64,000 nt of DNA from Artocarpus heterophyllus (taxonomy: Eukaryota > Streptophyta > Magnoliopsida > Rosales > Moraceae), in NCBI GenBank assembly GCA_025403435.1, contig CM046340.1:26725710-26789709 (forward strand), read 5' to 3'. Position numbers and translations under genes: made by a program. Shown in pieces: positions 35,496 to 48,938 of the stretch. The notes beneath the pieces are model-generated. The model was given only the letters and a program-made list of their open reading frames with translations. It was not told the DNA's origin and did no database searches. Position 1 is the stretch's first letter, and every line of letters starts with the position of its first letter.

Positions 35496-36860
35496 GATTA
35501 TTAATATAATAAAATTAACGTGAGTGTATAACCATCGTTTCAATATTTTATCCAAGATTTATAATCACCACCTAAGGGTTTGCAACCATAAATCATGCTA
35601 AAATACCTTATCCTCTCATAGATCCAATCTGGTACATGATAGAAATCCATTCCTATGAGTCGGAACCACCATGTTCTTCCTATGGACCAATGATGGAAGG
35701 CGTAGGTCCTCTCTTCGAAAACCTTATCCTACTCATTCTTTTGAAATTAAGGTTTTATTTTAGGAATATGCATGAACAATTTTAATATGAATGGCACTTC
35801 CTATTCTATATGACATGTTATCAATATACATGACAAATCATATTATAATGCAGACAAGCAAAACAATCAAGCAAAGCTAAAAGCAAAATAATAATAATTG
35901 TAATAATATGGTTCCACCCTAGAGAATAGAAAAAAAAGATTACAAGAGAATAATCAAAACATATTATCGACTCTTCATCCTTGAATTCTCAGGTTGTATC
36001 CTTCTTCATGTAATGTCCATCTTCAAGTCTTTAATTCTGTATGAATCGAATACTTATATTTTCGGTCATATCCAAATTTAATGTCTCTCAGAATTGTCTG
36101 AAAAATAAAATTAAAACTGCATGAAAAACTGCACCTTTTTTGGAGAAATTTCCAACTCTCTGCCGGCGAGCCGATCTGGGTGATCGGCCTACCGATTCAT
36201 GACAAATCAGCCTACCAAACTAGAAGTTTGGCCTGCCGCCAGAGCCACATAATTTTTGCCCTGCTGTTGGCCTATCGAACCTCACGTCTGGCCTGCTAAT
36301 CCACGACCATCGACCTATCTAACTGGATGGTTTGGCATGTCGACCACACAGAAATCATCCATTCTAGAAAATATAATTTTTAATGCAATTCATCAATTAT
36401 ATTTTTAACAATTCAAAAACATAAAATTAGAGACTCGAAAAATACCTAGAAGTGCCATCATCTATCTTCTAGATCCGCATTCTAGATTCGTCTTCTTCGA
36501 ATGATTATTTAATTATAAAATTGTTACAAATTTAAAATTAAATAATAATTCCTAGATGGAGATGATAGTCCGCCATCTAATTACATGAAAAACATGAATA
36601 CACATTCTAACATCTAGGGAACAATAACTGGTATAAATTAATTAATTAATAAATAAATAAATGAGCATTTAATCAACCATAATTAATTAATAAACATTTA
36701 TTATGTAATCTATGACAACATAAAATTATATAGAAACCTAGAGTGCCAATCCTCTACAAAATTAAATTCAAGCATATGAGAGATTAAGATCACAAAATTT
36801 ATACATATAGTACGATCACAAACTCATAAATTTATGTGAAAACCATGTCTCTGATACCAA
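35496..36860 (-). other. Copia A leader, minus orientation
   Basis: Leader of a second, oppositely oriented unit, colinear with 62860-64000. It contains the array at 36168-36345 and the primer binding site at its outer end. No coding sequence is attached. Confidence 0.88.
36849..36859 (-). promoter_or_regulatory. Primer binding site (initiator tRNA-Met), minus orientation
   Basis: On the minus strand TGGTATCAGAG directly follows the LTR at 36861. Confidence 0.9.
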
Positions 36861-39800
36861 TTATTGAAAAAATAACATGTAGCAAAATTTTAAAAATTTT
36901 ATATCAAAGTATTTTCTAAAGCCCAAGTTTGACATGCTATATGCATAAATTAACCAGATCTTGCTAACCTTTGAATGCTAAAGAATTTTCATAATCTGTG
37001 AAGAGAAGTAATGTTCTAGAAGAGCCTCAACCAACTGGTCTTCTTTGCTATTCTCTATCCACGATCGGAGTAAGTGTGGGCTCACACGTACAGCTCTTCC
37101 TCTAGGTGACTCTCCTTCCAACCAATTGAGAGAACCCAAAGCTAGTGTTCGTGATTTGTGAACAAGAGCCCTCAGGGAGTTTTAGATTCTCACCAGCAGA
37201 GTATCTCTCTTAATCTCTCAATTGATCTGAATAACTTATGCGACTTACTCCTATTTATAGAGGTTGGGTCTAGGGTCAGTCCTTATCAGATTAGGTCTCA
37301 AAAATTCAAATCAAAATCAAATTCGGATCAATATTTGATAAAATTTACGTAAAAATGCGTAATCCTTTTTTTCACGCATCGACAAGCCGATCTGCCTAAT
37401 CCGTAGGCTGAACTACCGAAAAAAAATCTCAACGAATCTTTTATTTTCCACCTGAGATTCTATAGGATAAAGTCTCAGTTTTAATTCAAATAACTCAATA
37501 GAGAAGTTATCTAATTAAAACAACTTTATCTAGATAATCTCTAGGAAAATAAATGAATTTTTAATAATTCTACAAGTTTATCTTGATTTAATTTATTCAA
37601 AATTAAATCAACTGATAAACAGACAAGAATTATCCGATCCCAATAATTCAACAAGTTTATCTTGATTTAATTTTATCACAAAATTAATTCAACCGATAAA
37701 CAGAGATAAATTATTTGATTCTTCTGAATTTCAACCAATCTAATAAATCTGACATAAGTCACCAATTAATGAAAAAGTATGTTGTATCGTTACAGGATAT
37801 TATGAGCTAGCAAAGGGGACCAAATGGACCTATATAGTTCAAGCTCCCGATAATTACGAAACCCAATATCCCAAATATACATTTCATAATTATCAACTCC
37901 AACGCTACTCCACTGAAAGCTTGGAGCTACACTTTCTAACTACATAGAATTACGAAGCCCGTATAGCTAAGTCTCCATGACATATCATAATGTATCATAT
38001 CCCCATAGGATTATCTATAACTGGCTTAAGGACAAATTATGTCTTACCTTCCTGATTATTTTTATCTTACGTTCTATTATCTCACCATCAGAAAACTTAC
38101 CATATAAAGACAGTATACTATTTGGTTACACCTATGTATCTAAATGGTTGAACGCTCCAGTTTTCCAGTTACAAGATAACGCTTATAAGAGCATATCACT
38201 ACTCCTAAAGAGGAGCTATGGATTTCATATCTATGAATAGCAGGTCTACGCCATCAGGAGTCATCCCTCCAACGTATCGGCATGCATACCACTATTAAGA
38301 TGTGGGTGTCACCCTTTGGTACATCAAAAGACACAAGTCAAGACAACAAACTCACTATTCATCTCAGGATTAAGATACAATGCAAATGATTGTCTAAAGT
38401 GAATCGAATTGCTAAGACATAATTATTAATCCAAATTTATTCACTTTATGTCCCAATCCAGACAGAATTATTAATCCAAATCTATTCACTTTATATCCTA
38501 ATCCAACACATCATCACCTATGACAACGTGCCAATGTTTCTATTCACGGAGTCCACCTTGTTGGAAACAAAGTGCGCAGCGGAATTTTAAAAATTTTTCA
38601 TCAGAGTAATTTCCAAAACACAAGTTTGACATGTTATATGTATAAATTAAACAGATCTTACTAACCTCAGTATGCCGAAGAACCTCCGCGACCTGTGTAG
38701 AGAAGTAACGTTCCAAAAGAGCCTCAACCAACTGGTCTTCTTTGCTATTCTCTATCCACAACCGGAGTGAGTGTGGGCTCACACGTACAGCTCTTCCACC
38801 AGTGACTCTCCTTCCAACCAATAGAGAGAACCCAAAGCTAGTGTTCGTGATTTGTGAACAAAAGCTCTTAGGGAGTTTTCAGATGCTCACTAGAAGAGTA
38901 TCACTCTTAATCTCTCAAATTGATCTGAGTAAATCATTAGATTCACTCCCTTTTTATACCTATTGGTCCTTGGGGTCAGTCCATATCAGATTAGGTCTCA
39001 AAAATCGAAACAGAATCAAGTTCGGATCAATATCTGATAAGATACGCGTGAAAAACGCGTAATCTTAACTGTCGCGGTCGGCATGCCGAACTGTGTGATA
39101 GGCAGGCCGAACTGACCAGTTCGGCAGGCCGAACTTTTTGATCGGCAGGCCGAACTGCCGAGAAAAAATCTCCACGAATCTTTTTTTTTCCACCCGAGAT
39201 TCTAAAGGATAAAGTCTCAGTTTTGATTCAAATAGCTCAATAGAAAAGATATCTGATCAAAACAAACTTTATCAAGATAATCTCTAAGAAAATAAATCAA
39301 TTCACAATAATTCTACAAGTTTATCTTGTTCTAATTGTCCAAAATTAAAACAACCGATAAACAGACAAGAATTATCCGAACGCCATAATTCAACAAGTTC
39401 ATCTTGAACTAATTTCTTACATAATTAATTCAACCGATAAACAGACATGAATTATTTGATTCTTATAAATTTTAAACCAATATGATAAATCTGACATAAG
39501 TCACCAATTATTGGAAAAGCACGCCGTGTCGTTACAGGATTTTGTGAGCTAGCAAAGGGGACCAAAATGGACCTAAAGTTCAAGCTCATGATAATTATGA
39601 AACCCAATATCCCAGATATACATTTCACAATTATCAACTCCAACGCTACTCCACTAAAAGCTTGGAGCTGCACTCTCGAACTTTATAGAATTACGAAGCT
39701 CGTGTAGCTAAGTCTCCATGACATATCATAGTGTATCGCATCCCCATATGATCATCCATAATCGGCTTAAGGATAAATTCTGTCTTACCTTCCCGATTAT

Positions 39801-40931
39801 TTTTATCTTACGTTCCATTGTCTCACCATTAGAAAACTTACCATCCAAAGATAGTATACCATTCGGTTACACCTATGTATCCAAATGGTTGAGCGCTCCA
39901 GTTTTCCAATTACAGGACAACGCATATAAGAGGATATCATTACTCCTAAAGAGGAGCTATGGATTCCATATCTATGAATAACAAGTCTATGCTATCAAGA
40001 GTCATGCCTCCAACGTACCGGCATGCATGCCACTATAGAGATGTGGGAGTCACCCATTGGTACATCAAAAGACATAAGTCGAGACAACGGGCCCATTATT
40101 CATCTCAGGATTAAGATACAATACAAATGATTGTCTAAAGTGAATCGATTTGCCAAGACAGAATTATTAATCCAAATCAATTCACTTTATGTCCCGATCC
40201 AACACATCGTCACCTATGACAACGCGCCAATGTTTCTATTCACGGAGTCCAACTCCGATGGCCAAGACAAACCATCTCCCAAAAGGGATATAGACAACAT
40301 AACAATCTTTACATGAATAAAGCGCCCAACTTTATTCCCTCGATTGCGGATCATATATTTTAGACCATCACCTTAAGAGTCGTGTCTACCGCATAATCAT
40401 CCCATCATATGCCCAACTCTTAAGGTTTAGACTGACAGTCTCAGACTACTGTTTGCTTATCATACATTCAACAAATATGAACATAAAGAGGACAATATTT
40501 GGTATATATAAACGAATAAATTCTTTATTGATAAAAATGTCTCCAAAAACGTATTACATTTTTACTCCTTAGAGCATACATGTCTAACACACCTCCGATG
40601 GCCAAGACAAACCATCTCTCAATAGGGATATAGACAACATAACAATCTTTACATGAATAAAGAGCCCAATTTTATTCCCTCGATTGCGGATTTTATGATT
40701 TAGGGAGTCACCTTAATAATCGTGTCTTCCACATAATCTGTCAATTATATGCCTAATTCTTAAAGGTTTAGACTGACAGTCTCAGATTTTTATTTGTTTA
40801 ACATACATTCAACAAATATGAATGTAAAGAGGACAAGATTTGGTATATAAACAATAAATAAATTCTTTATTGATAAAAATTTCTCCAAAAACTTATTACA
40901 TTTTTACTCCTTAGGGTATACATGTCTAACA
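36861..40931 (-). repeat. Family A copia 5' LTR, minus orientation, split by a solo LTR
   Basis: The LTR runs 36861-38558 and 40595-40931, 2035 bp after removing the inserted solo LTR and its duplicated CACCT. It ends with CATGTCTAACA. A roughly 50-bp internal tandem repeat is seen at 38415-38510. A TATA-like stretch (element strand) lies near 37250. Confidence 0.88.
38559..40589 (-). mobile_element. Solo LTR of copia family A (young subfamily), TSD CACCT
   Basis: 2031 bp from TGTTGGAAACAAAG to CATACATGTCTAACA (plus strand), flanked by perfect CACCT at 38554-38558 and 40590-40594. It is very close to the 3' LTR of element A-2 (56546-58578) and less like the LTR it landed in, so it is a later arrival followed by LTR-LTR recombination. 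Confidence 0.95.
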
Positions 40932-42384
40932 AGAGGCATGACCCTTAATAGCGTAGACTTATTATTCATAGATATGGAATCTATAGCTCATTTTTAGGAG
41001 TAGTTGATATCCTCTTATATGCGTTATCCTGTAATTAGAAAACTAGAGCGCTCAATCATTTGAATACATAGGTGTAACCGGATGGTATACTATTTTTGGA
41101 TGGTAAGTTTTTCGATTGTGAGATAATGGAACGTAAGATAAAAATAATTAGGAAGGTAAAATAGAATTTATCCTTAAGTCGATTATGGATAATCCTATAG
41201 GGATACGATACATTATGATATGTCATGGAGACTTAGTTATGCGAACTTCGTAATTCTATATAGTTCAAAAATGTAGCTCTAAGCTTTTAGTGGAGTAGCG
41301 TTAGAGTTGATAATTATGAAATGTATATCTCGGGTATTGGGTTTCATAATTATTGAGAGCTTGAACTATATAGGTCCTTCTGGTCTCCTTTGCTAGCTCA
41401 TAACAATCATGTAACGATACGACGCGTTTTTTCAATAATTGATGACTTATGTAAAATTATCAAATTAGCTGAAAATTCGGTAAGATCAGATAATCCATGT
41501 CTATTATCTGTTGAATTAATATTGTGAATAAATTAATTGAAGATAAATTTGTAGAATTATCAGGATCAGATGATTCATGTCTGTTTATCGGTTAGATTAA
41601 TTTGAATAAATTATTTCAAAATAAACTTGTTGAATTATTAAGAATATTTATTTTCCTAGAGATTATCTAGATATGACTGTTTTAATCATTTAACTTCTCT
41701 ATTAGGTTATTTGAATTTAAACTAAGGTTCTATCCTAAGAATCTCGGTTGAAAAATAAAAAATAGCAAGGATCATTTATCGGAAGTTCGGCAGGCCGAAC
41801 TTAAGATCGGCCTGTCGATAGAGCAAGTTTGGCAGACTGATTTGCCAATACGGCCTATCAACCAAGCGTCAAATAAATCATGCATTTTCACGCGGATTTT
41901 ATTAGATATTGATCCAGATTTGATTTTGATTCGAATTTTCGAGGGCTTATCTAATAAAGACTGACTTCTTGGCCTAACCTCCATATAAAAGGGAGTGAGA
42001 CTTGTTGTTATTTAGATTAGTTGAGAAATCTAGAATGAGACTCTACTGGTGAGACTCTGGAACTCTTCGAAGAGTTGTTGTTCACAAATCATGAGCTATA
42101 GCTTTGAGTATTTCTCAATTGGTTGGAAAGAGAGTCGCCTAGTGGAAGAGCTGTACAAGTGTGCTCACACACACCCCAGTTGTGGGTAGAGAATAACAAA
42201 GAAGGCTTGTTGGTTGAGGTCTTTCTAGAACATACATCTCTTCACGGATTGTGGGAGCTTTTTTGCATTTACGAGGTTAGTAAAATCTCGTTAATTTATA
42301 CATATAGTTTGTCAAGCTTGTGTTTTGAAAAATACTCTGATATAAAAAATTTTTAAAATTTCATTGCGTACTATTTTTCCAACA
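40932..42384 (+). repeat. Family A copia LTR, last 1.45 kb (host LTR, right part)
   Basis: Plus orientation, from AGAGGCATGAC (LTR position about 583) to the terminus TTTTTCCAACA. TATAAAAGGGAG near 41985 is the promoter TATA box. A CGGC-type array lies at 41785-41860. It overlaps the content of 31046-31785 by about 158 bp, so the two are probably the two LTRs of one old host element. Confidence 0.85.
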
Positions 42385-43446
42385 GAGTGGGGGTGTAAAA
42401 AAGGCCTTGCAAGTTGCAGGGATTGGCAAGTGATTTCTTGTATCTATCAAGACTCACCAAAATTAATGGAATATAATAAAAATAAGAAGCGAAAACAAAA
42501 TGATAGAAAAGGACAAAGAAGTAGATGCATTTTCACCTTTTAGAGTGTAATTGGCAATCAAATTTTTTTTGTAGAATTTTGTTGTCACATTATTTATTGT
42601 AAGTTATAGGTTATTGTTATTATTGTTACTTTCTTTCCGTTCATAGGACGGGACCATGGTGACTTTTGAAGTAGGTTAACAATAAAACAATAATAGGGTC
42701 ATCTCTCTCGTATCACCATCATGAAATAAAATAAAAAAGAAATTATTCCAAGTGTACCAACCTATGATGTTTACGTACTAAATACTATAATCATGTATAA
42801 TCTTGTCCATGTTTATTTTTAATTTACGAATAAAAGTATATAATTAAGGTAAAATACATTTGGAGAGAGTAAGGTAGTTTCTTTTCTTTTCAGAGGAGAG
42901 AGAGTAATATGATTAAATGACTCGATTTTTTTTTTACCCATAGATAAATCATCTAAATGTCATATATTTATCGAATGAGTATAACATGTAAGACATGAGC
43001 CTAATAATATGATATTTATGATTTATTGAATAATGAAATAATATGTGAAGGAATCATATACACTCATTCTAAGAGTTTGGAAACATTAATTTATGTATGT
43101 ATGATATCCTCTTTTATTTTAATCCTACTTAAGAATTTTCATTGTTAACAAAAAAAAAAAAAAAACTATAAATTGCCAAGTTTTATCAAATACCATTAAA
43201 TTTACATATTTTCTTCGTTATATTATGCTTTAATGATGATTTGACGCTAAAAAACGTACAGTACAAATTCTTGAAAAATTAACCCCAAAAAAAATCAGAA
43301 GGGATTATCTTCAGGACTCATCTGTTCTTAACCAACTTATGGCCAATGCATAATAAAGTCAGAATACGAAAAAGATATCAAATAACAAGAGAAGGAAAGG
43401 GTATTAAACTTGTGTAAGATATTATAAAATGAGTTCTTAAAATATG
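42385..43446. other. AT-rich intergenic DNA, no gene seen
   Basis: No coding motif or recognised repeat between the copia cluster and the first family C solo LTR. Confidence 0.6.
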
Positions 43447-45610
43447 TGCAACGTCCCGAAATTTATTTAATGTTAATGTAATGTAAATGATGAATTAGTG
43501 TGCCATAATTAAAGTTTTAACTTTAATTAGAGTATTTGGTTGGATTTTGAGTTTTTGGTTGTTTTGTTAAATTGATGCATTCAAATGATTTCTTATTGAT
43601 TTAAAATGATGTTTTGAGTTTTAAAACACAACAATTTGTAAAATGTTAAAAATACTCTGTTTTGCAAAACCGTGGGCGGCACATGGTTTTCGCACAGTAA
43701 AACTGCCCACCGATTTTCTCTATTTATTTCCCTCTTCTCTCTCTCTCTCCTCACTCTCACGTTTCACTCTCTCTCTCTTCTCTCTCTCTCTCGGCAGCTC
43801 CCTCTCTCTCAATCTCTTTCAAAAAATTTTTAAAACAAATTCGAATCCAAGCTTCGGGATAGCAAGGAGGAAGCTCGGGGACATGATTCGACAACCGAGA
43901 ACGCGGATTGAAGCTTCGATTCGAGGTTAGATTCGAAATTTCTAAACTTTTTACAAAATTTCCAATTTTATGCATTTTTGAAATCTAGGTTTGTTTAAGC
44001 TTAGAAAACCGTGGATTTGTGTTAAATGAACTTAGAACAACTAGAATTTAAGCTTAGATTGAAGAAAAACGGATTGGATTCAAGATTTTTCATTTTTCCC
44101 CTCATTTTCTCATTTTCGGATTTTTGAGGATTTTGAGTCAAAATCTTGTTTAAATGAGTCCAAACATGTTTTAGTATGTTTTTCTATCAACTATGATTGT
44201 TTTTCATGCCTGGGATTTGAGAAAAACAGGTTGGAATCCAGATTTGGATTTTGGGGATCGAGAAACCCGTGGCTGGGATTTCTGGATTTTCCCAGTTCGG
44301 CAGGCCAAACTGTGTGTTCGGCAGGCCGGAGTGATGATCGGCAGGCCGGTGTTCTTCCGACCGGCAGGCCGAATCTGGGGAAATGTTCGGCCGACCAAAC
44401 TTTGCTTCCGGCAGGCCGAACTGTGCAGTTCGGCAGGCCGAAGCAGGGCGTCCGACAGGCCGACCGAGGCATGGAAAATTTTGTGATTTTTACCCGTTTT
44501 CACTGTTTTGAACCCAGATTTAAATCCCAACCTTATAGAATGATTTTAAAGGTACAAATGGCACACTAGGATATCATGAAATGATTTAGTAACATAGAAT
44601 GTCTCAAACTAGATATTGATCGACTTAGTTTGTATCTAGGATCGTTCGTGGTTCCGCGGAGCTAACGTATAGCGGACCGGGATTACGGTGTGGGGCACCG
44701 GCACGAGTATTGAGGTAGGACTTTTATCCTATTTCTATGGTAGCCTGGTTTTGAAATGATTTGGCTTTGAAAATGATTTCTATCAAAATGTTTTCAACGG
44801 TCGTTTGAAAATGATTTTATCGGTTATATTTTAATATACCGTGATCTGAAATGAATTTCATAATAAATATAATTGACAATACTCGGTAATTGGGTTTTGA
44901 ATGATAATGATAATAAACACATGGGCATGATGCCATATCAGAGATCGGGTCGTGTAGCGATCGACCTTGGGGGCAGGTCCCGAAACCCAGCTGGGCCACT
45001 ACGGTGGTGATATCATGGTTTGCCTAGGTAAAAGTAAATTGGTGTTTTGATTTGACGAGTGGACTGTTCTGTGACAGAACGGTTCTACTCAAATTATTTA
45101 TTTATTTATTTATTTAAGTTTCCTCTGAATAACTTCTAATGATGCTATGTTTCTTTGCATTAAACTATTTTATAAAACATAGTCCTACTGAGCCTTTCGC
45201 TAACGTTTTATTGTTTTAAATTTTTCCCCCCCTTCTAGGTGGTTTCCCATTTAGGTTTGGAGAGGATTCTTCGGACCGAACTCAGGAGCAATAGGAGAGT
45301 TTATTTATATTCTGTATTATTAATCAAGGCATGTAAGACTTAACTATATTTGTACTTGGACTGTAATTGTATTTATGATATTGTCAGAACCATGAGTGTG
45401 CACAAGTTGTGGGTTGTGGAACCCATATTCGCAGTTTTTATTTAATTTTTATTACCTGCTTAGTTTTTATAAATCCTTTTATAAAATGTGGTGGAAAATC
45501 TTCTTAATTTTTATTTAATTTGATTCTCAAACTCTCGATTTTTAATTAAATTCTCTTTTAGTTAATCTAAATATTCCGTCACGTCACCTCCCGTACTCCG
45601 GGGCGTGACA
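43447..45610 (+). mobile_element. Solo LTR of family C, plus orientation, TSD ATATG
   Basis: 2164 bp from TGCAACGTCCCGAAAT to CCGGGGCGTGACA with perfect ATATG at 43442-43446 and 45611-45615. A CT-rich tract lies at 43735-43815, and an eight-copy near-palindrome array at 44293-44470. The termini are of a type often seen in plant Ty3/gypsy LTRs; with no internal region present, the superfamily is inferred. Confidence 0.93.
44293..44470 (+). repeat. Eight-unit near-palindrome array in family C LTR
   Basis: Units such as GTTCGGCAGGCCAAAC, GATCGGCAGGCCGGTG and TTCCGGCAGGCCGAAC recur about every 17-28 bases. The same array, in reverse, is in the partner LTR at 47915-48090. Confidence 0.9.
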
Positions 45611-46770
45611 ATATGCTTGTAAAATTTCCAAAAAAAGTTAAAAATGTGTATTGAAATGATGGAATTTTGATTCCCAGTGAAGAAAAAATCTTTAAAACGA
45701 TATTCGTCATTCTCAACATTGTCGCTAAAATCGGTTCTTAACAAATTAGACGCGTCCTTGTCAATTTTATTTTCTTCATAAAAAATGAAGAAATCAAATT
45801 GTCAAAGTGCATTAAAATACACCAATGGACTCAGTACAATGTGCGGCTAATTAATGAATACCTTTCCTTTGCAAAAAAATCTGCAAACATTTACTTAAGC
45901 ATGAAAATAATAATTTGTAACAATTACAGTTTTTTTAGAACTATGTAATGATACAATTAGGAGAAAAATTTCAACTCTGGAGTTTAAATCCTATATTATT
46001 AAATGTGAAAACTTTATGCTATAGTATATTTTTATTTTACGTTGTATCATATAAAAATTTTATATTGTTTGCGTTTTAAACTTTAAAGTTTAAACCGCTC
46101 TTTCAAACACTAACAGTTTGTAATGCTTTAAAAAACTAAAACAAGCAAAAAAAAAAAAAAGTTCTTTACACAAATATCACAGAAATAAAGCTTATACTAA
46201 TATGTACCATAAATACGTATATATATATAGAGAGAGAGAGAGATTTATAGAGAATGTCACCGCGTGGTATCCATCATATTTACGACTGGTTCAGTATCCA
46301 CCGTGGTGACTATAGGTCTCCATACAGTTCTCGGTCAATATCCAATATCCGTAGTAGATACCGCCGGTATCTACACAATTACTGCCAATATCTACACAAT
46401 TGCTAGCTGGTCACCATCAAGACCTGTGGCACGAATATCCGTCAGAAACTGCCATTTTTGATGGCAGCAAGTTAAAAAATTACTTAAAAGTTCAAAACAC
46501 TTAGAAAAATACAAACATACAAAGATTGCAACCTCTGAGATCAAATTAGGAAAAAAAGTCGATTCAAAATAATCAAGAGAAAAAAAAATATAAAAAGAAA
46601 ATGATCTCGTCTTGGACCCAACACCATCATCGCACTTGTTGAATTTGCAGCACCGTCAATAGGTGGATCTCACCAGCATCGCATGGATGAGGAAGATTGA
46701 GCTTAGCATCACATGGAGGAGTCTCAGACTTAGCCTTGCGTGAACAGAAAAATAGCAACTCACAGGCTAG
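45611..46770. other. Intergenic DNA between the two family C solo LTRs
   Basis: Contains a TA/GA microsatellite (46215-46245), a short direct repeat TATCTACACAATT near 46370-46400, and from about 46600 a GC-richer stretch that continues after the second solo LTR. No gene recognised. Confidence 0.55.
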
Positions 46771-48938
46771 TGTCACGCCCCGGAGTACGGGAGGTGACGT
46801 GGCGGAATATTTAGATTAATTAAAAGAGAATTTAATTGCAATTAAGGGTTTAAAAATCCAATTAAGCAAGAAATAAAGAGATTTTCCACCACATTCGATA
46901 AACGAGTTTATAAAATATTAGGCAAATAATAACAATTAAATAAAAACCGCGAATATGGGTTCCACAACCCACAACTTGTGCACACACATGGTTCTGACAA
47001 TATCACAAATTCAATTACAGTCCAAGTATAAATGAAGTTAAAGTCTTACATGCCTTGATTAATAAATACAGAATGTAAATAAATTCTCCTATTGCTCCTG
47101 AGTTCGGTCCGAAGAATCTTCTCCAAACCTAAATGGGAAACCACCTAGAAGGGGGGAATTTAAAAACAGATAAAACGTGAGCGAAAGGCTCAGTAGGACT
47201 AAGTTTTATAAAATAATTTAATGCAAAGAAACATAACATTTATCAGGAGTTATACAGAAAGGGAACTTGAATAAATAAATAAATAAATTGAGTAGAACCG
47301 TTCTGACACAGAACAGTTTACTCGTCAAATCAAAACACCAGTTTACTTTTACCTAGGCAAACCATGAAATCACCACCGTAGTGGCCCAGCTGGGTTTCGG
47401 GACCTGCCCCCAAGGTCGATCGCCACACGACCCGATCTCTGATATGGCATCATGCCTTAGTGTTTATTGTCATTGTCATTCAAAACCCAATTACCGAGTG
47501 TTGTCAATTACATTCATTATGAAATTCATTTCATGTCACGGTATATTAAAATATAACCGATAAAACCATTTTCAAACAACCGTTGAAAATATTTTGATAG
47601 AAATCATTTTCAAAGCCAAATCATTTCAAAACCAGGCTACCAAAGAAATAGGATAGAAGTCCTACCTCAGTACTCGTGCTGGTACCCCACACCGTAATCC
47701 CGATCCGCTATACGTTAGCTCCACGGAACCACGAACAATCCTAGATACAAACTAAGTCGATCAATATCTAGTTCGAAACATTCTATGTTACTAAATCATT
47801 TCATGATGTCCTAGTGTGCCATTTGTATCATTAAAATCATCATATAAGGTTGGGATTTAAATCAGGGTTCAAAACAGTGAAAACGGGTAAAAATCACAAT
47901 ATTTTCCATGCCTCGGTCGGCCTGCCGGACGCCCTGCTTCGGCCTGCCGAACTGCACAGTTTGGCCTGCCAGAAACAAGGTTCGGCCTGCCGAACATTGC
48001 CCTAGATTCGGCCTGTCGGTCGGAAGAACACCGGCCTGCCGATCATCACTCCGGCCTGCCGAACATGAACTTCGGCCTACCGAACTGGGAAGATCCAGAA
48101 ATCCCAGCCACGGGTTTCTCGATCCCCAAAATCCAAATCTTCTTTCTAACCTGTTTTTCTCAAATCCCAGGCATGAAAAACAACTATAATTGATAGAAAA
48201 ACATTCTAGAACATGTTTGGGATCATTTAAACAACATTTAAACTCGAAATCCTCAAAAATCCGAAAATGAGAAAAAGAGGAGAAAAATGAAAATCTTGAA
48301 TCCAATTCGTTTTTCTTCAATCTAGGCTTAGATTCTAGTTGTTCTAAGTTCATTTAACACAAATCCACGGTTTTCTAAGCTAAAACAAACTTAGATTTCA
48401 AAAACACACAAAATCGAAAATTCTGTAAAAAGTTTAGAAATTTCGAATCTAACCTCGAATCGAAGCTTCAATCCGCGTTCTCGGTTGCCGAATCACGTCC
48501 CCAAGCTTCCTCCTTGCTGTTCCGAAGCTTGGATTCGAATGGAAATCAAAAATTTTTGAAAGAGGTTTTTGAGAGAGAGAGCTGCCGAGAGGGAATCCAC
48601 GGGAGGGAAGAGAGAGAGAGTGAGGGAGCTGAGTGAAGAGAGAGAGAGAAGAGGGAAATAAATAGAGAAAATCGGTGGGCGGTTTTACTGTGCGAAAACC
48701 ATGTGCCGCCCACGGTTTTGTAAAACGGAGTATTTTTAACATTTTACAAATTGTTGTGTTTTAAAACTCAAAACATCATTTTAAATCCATAAGAAATCAT
48801 TTAAATGTATCCATTTAACAAAACAACCAAAAACTAAAAATCCAACCAAATAATCTAATTAAAGTTAAAACTTTAATTATGGCACACTAATTCATCATTT
48901 ACATTACATTAATGTTAAATAAATTTTGGGACGTTACA
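46771..48938 (-). mobile_element. Solo LTR of family C, minus orientation, TSD GCTAG
   Basis: 2168 bp from TGTCACGCCCCGGAG to TGGGACGTTACA on the plus strand, flanked by perfect GCTAG at 46766-46770 and 48939-48943. It is an inverted copy of 43447-45610, but its own target duplication shows independent insertion. Confidence 0.95.

Noticed and set aside
36833..36870. Possible tRNA gene from the CTCTGATACCA sequence
   Set aside because: It is the complement of an initiator tRNA primer site next to an LTR; no cloverleaf follows.
44293..44470. Could the spaced repeats be a CRISPR array
   Set aside because: Units are short, degenerate and near-palindromic, spacers are only a few bases to about 12, and the DNA is plant nuclear.
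44191..44569. Several 93-112 codon frames in family C LTR, and their copies at 47862-48353
   Set aside because: They arise from the CpG-rich array read in all frames; repeats of Arg-Pro-Ala and similar mark a DNA repeat rather than a protein.
43447..48938. One large element with inverted LTR-like ends
   Set aside because: Each LTR copy has its own perfect 5-bp target duplication (ATATG and GCTAG), so they are separate solo LTRs.
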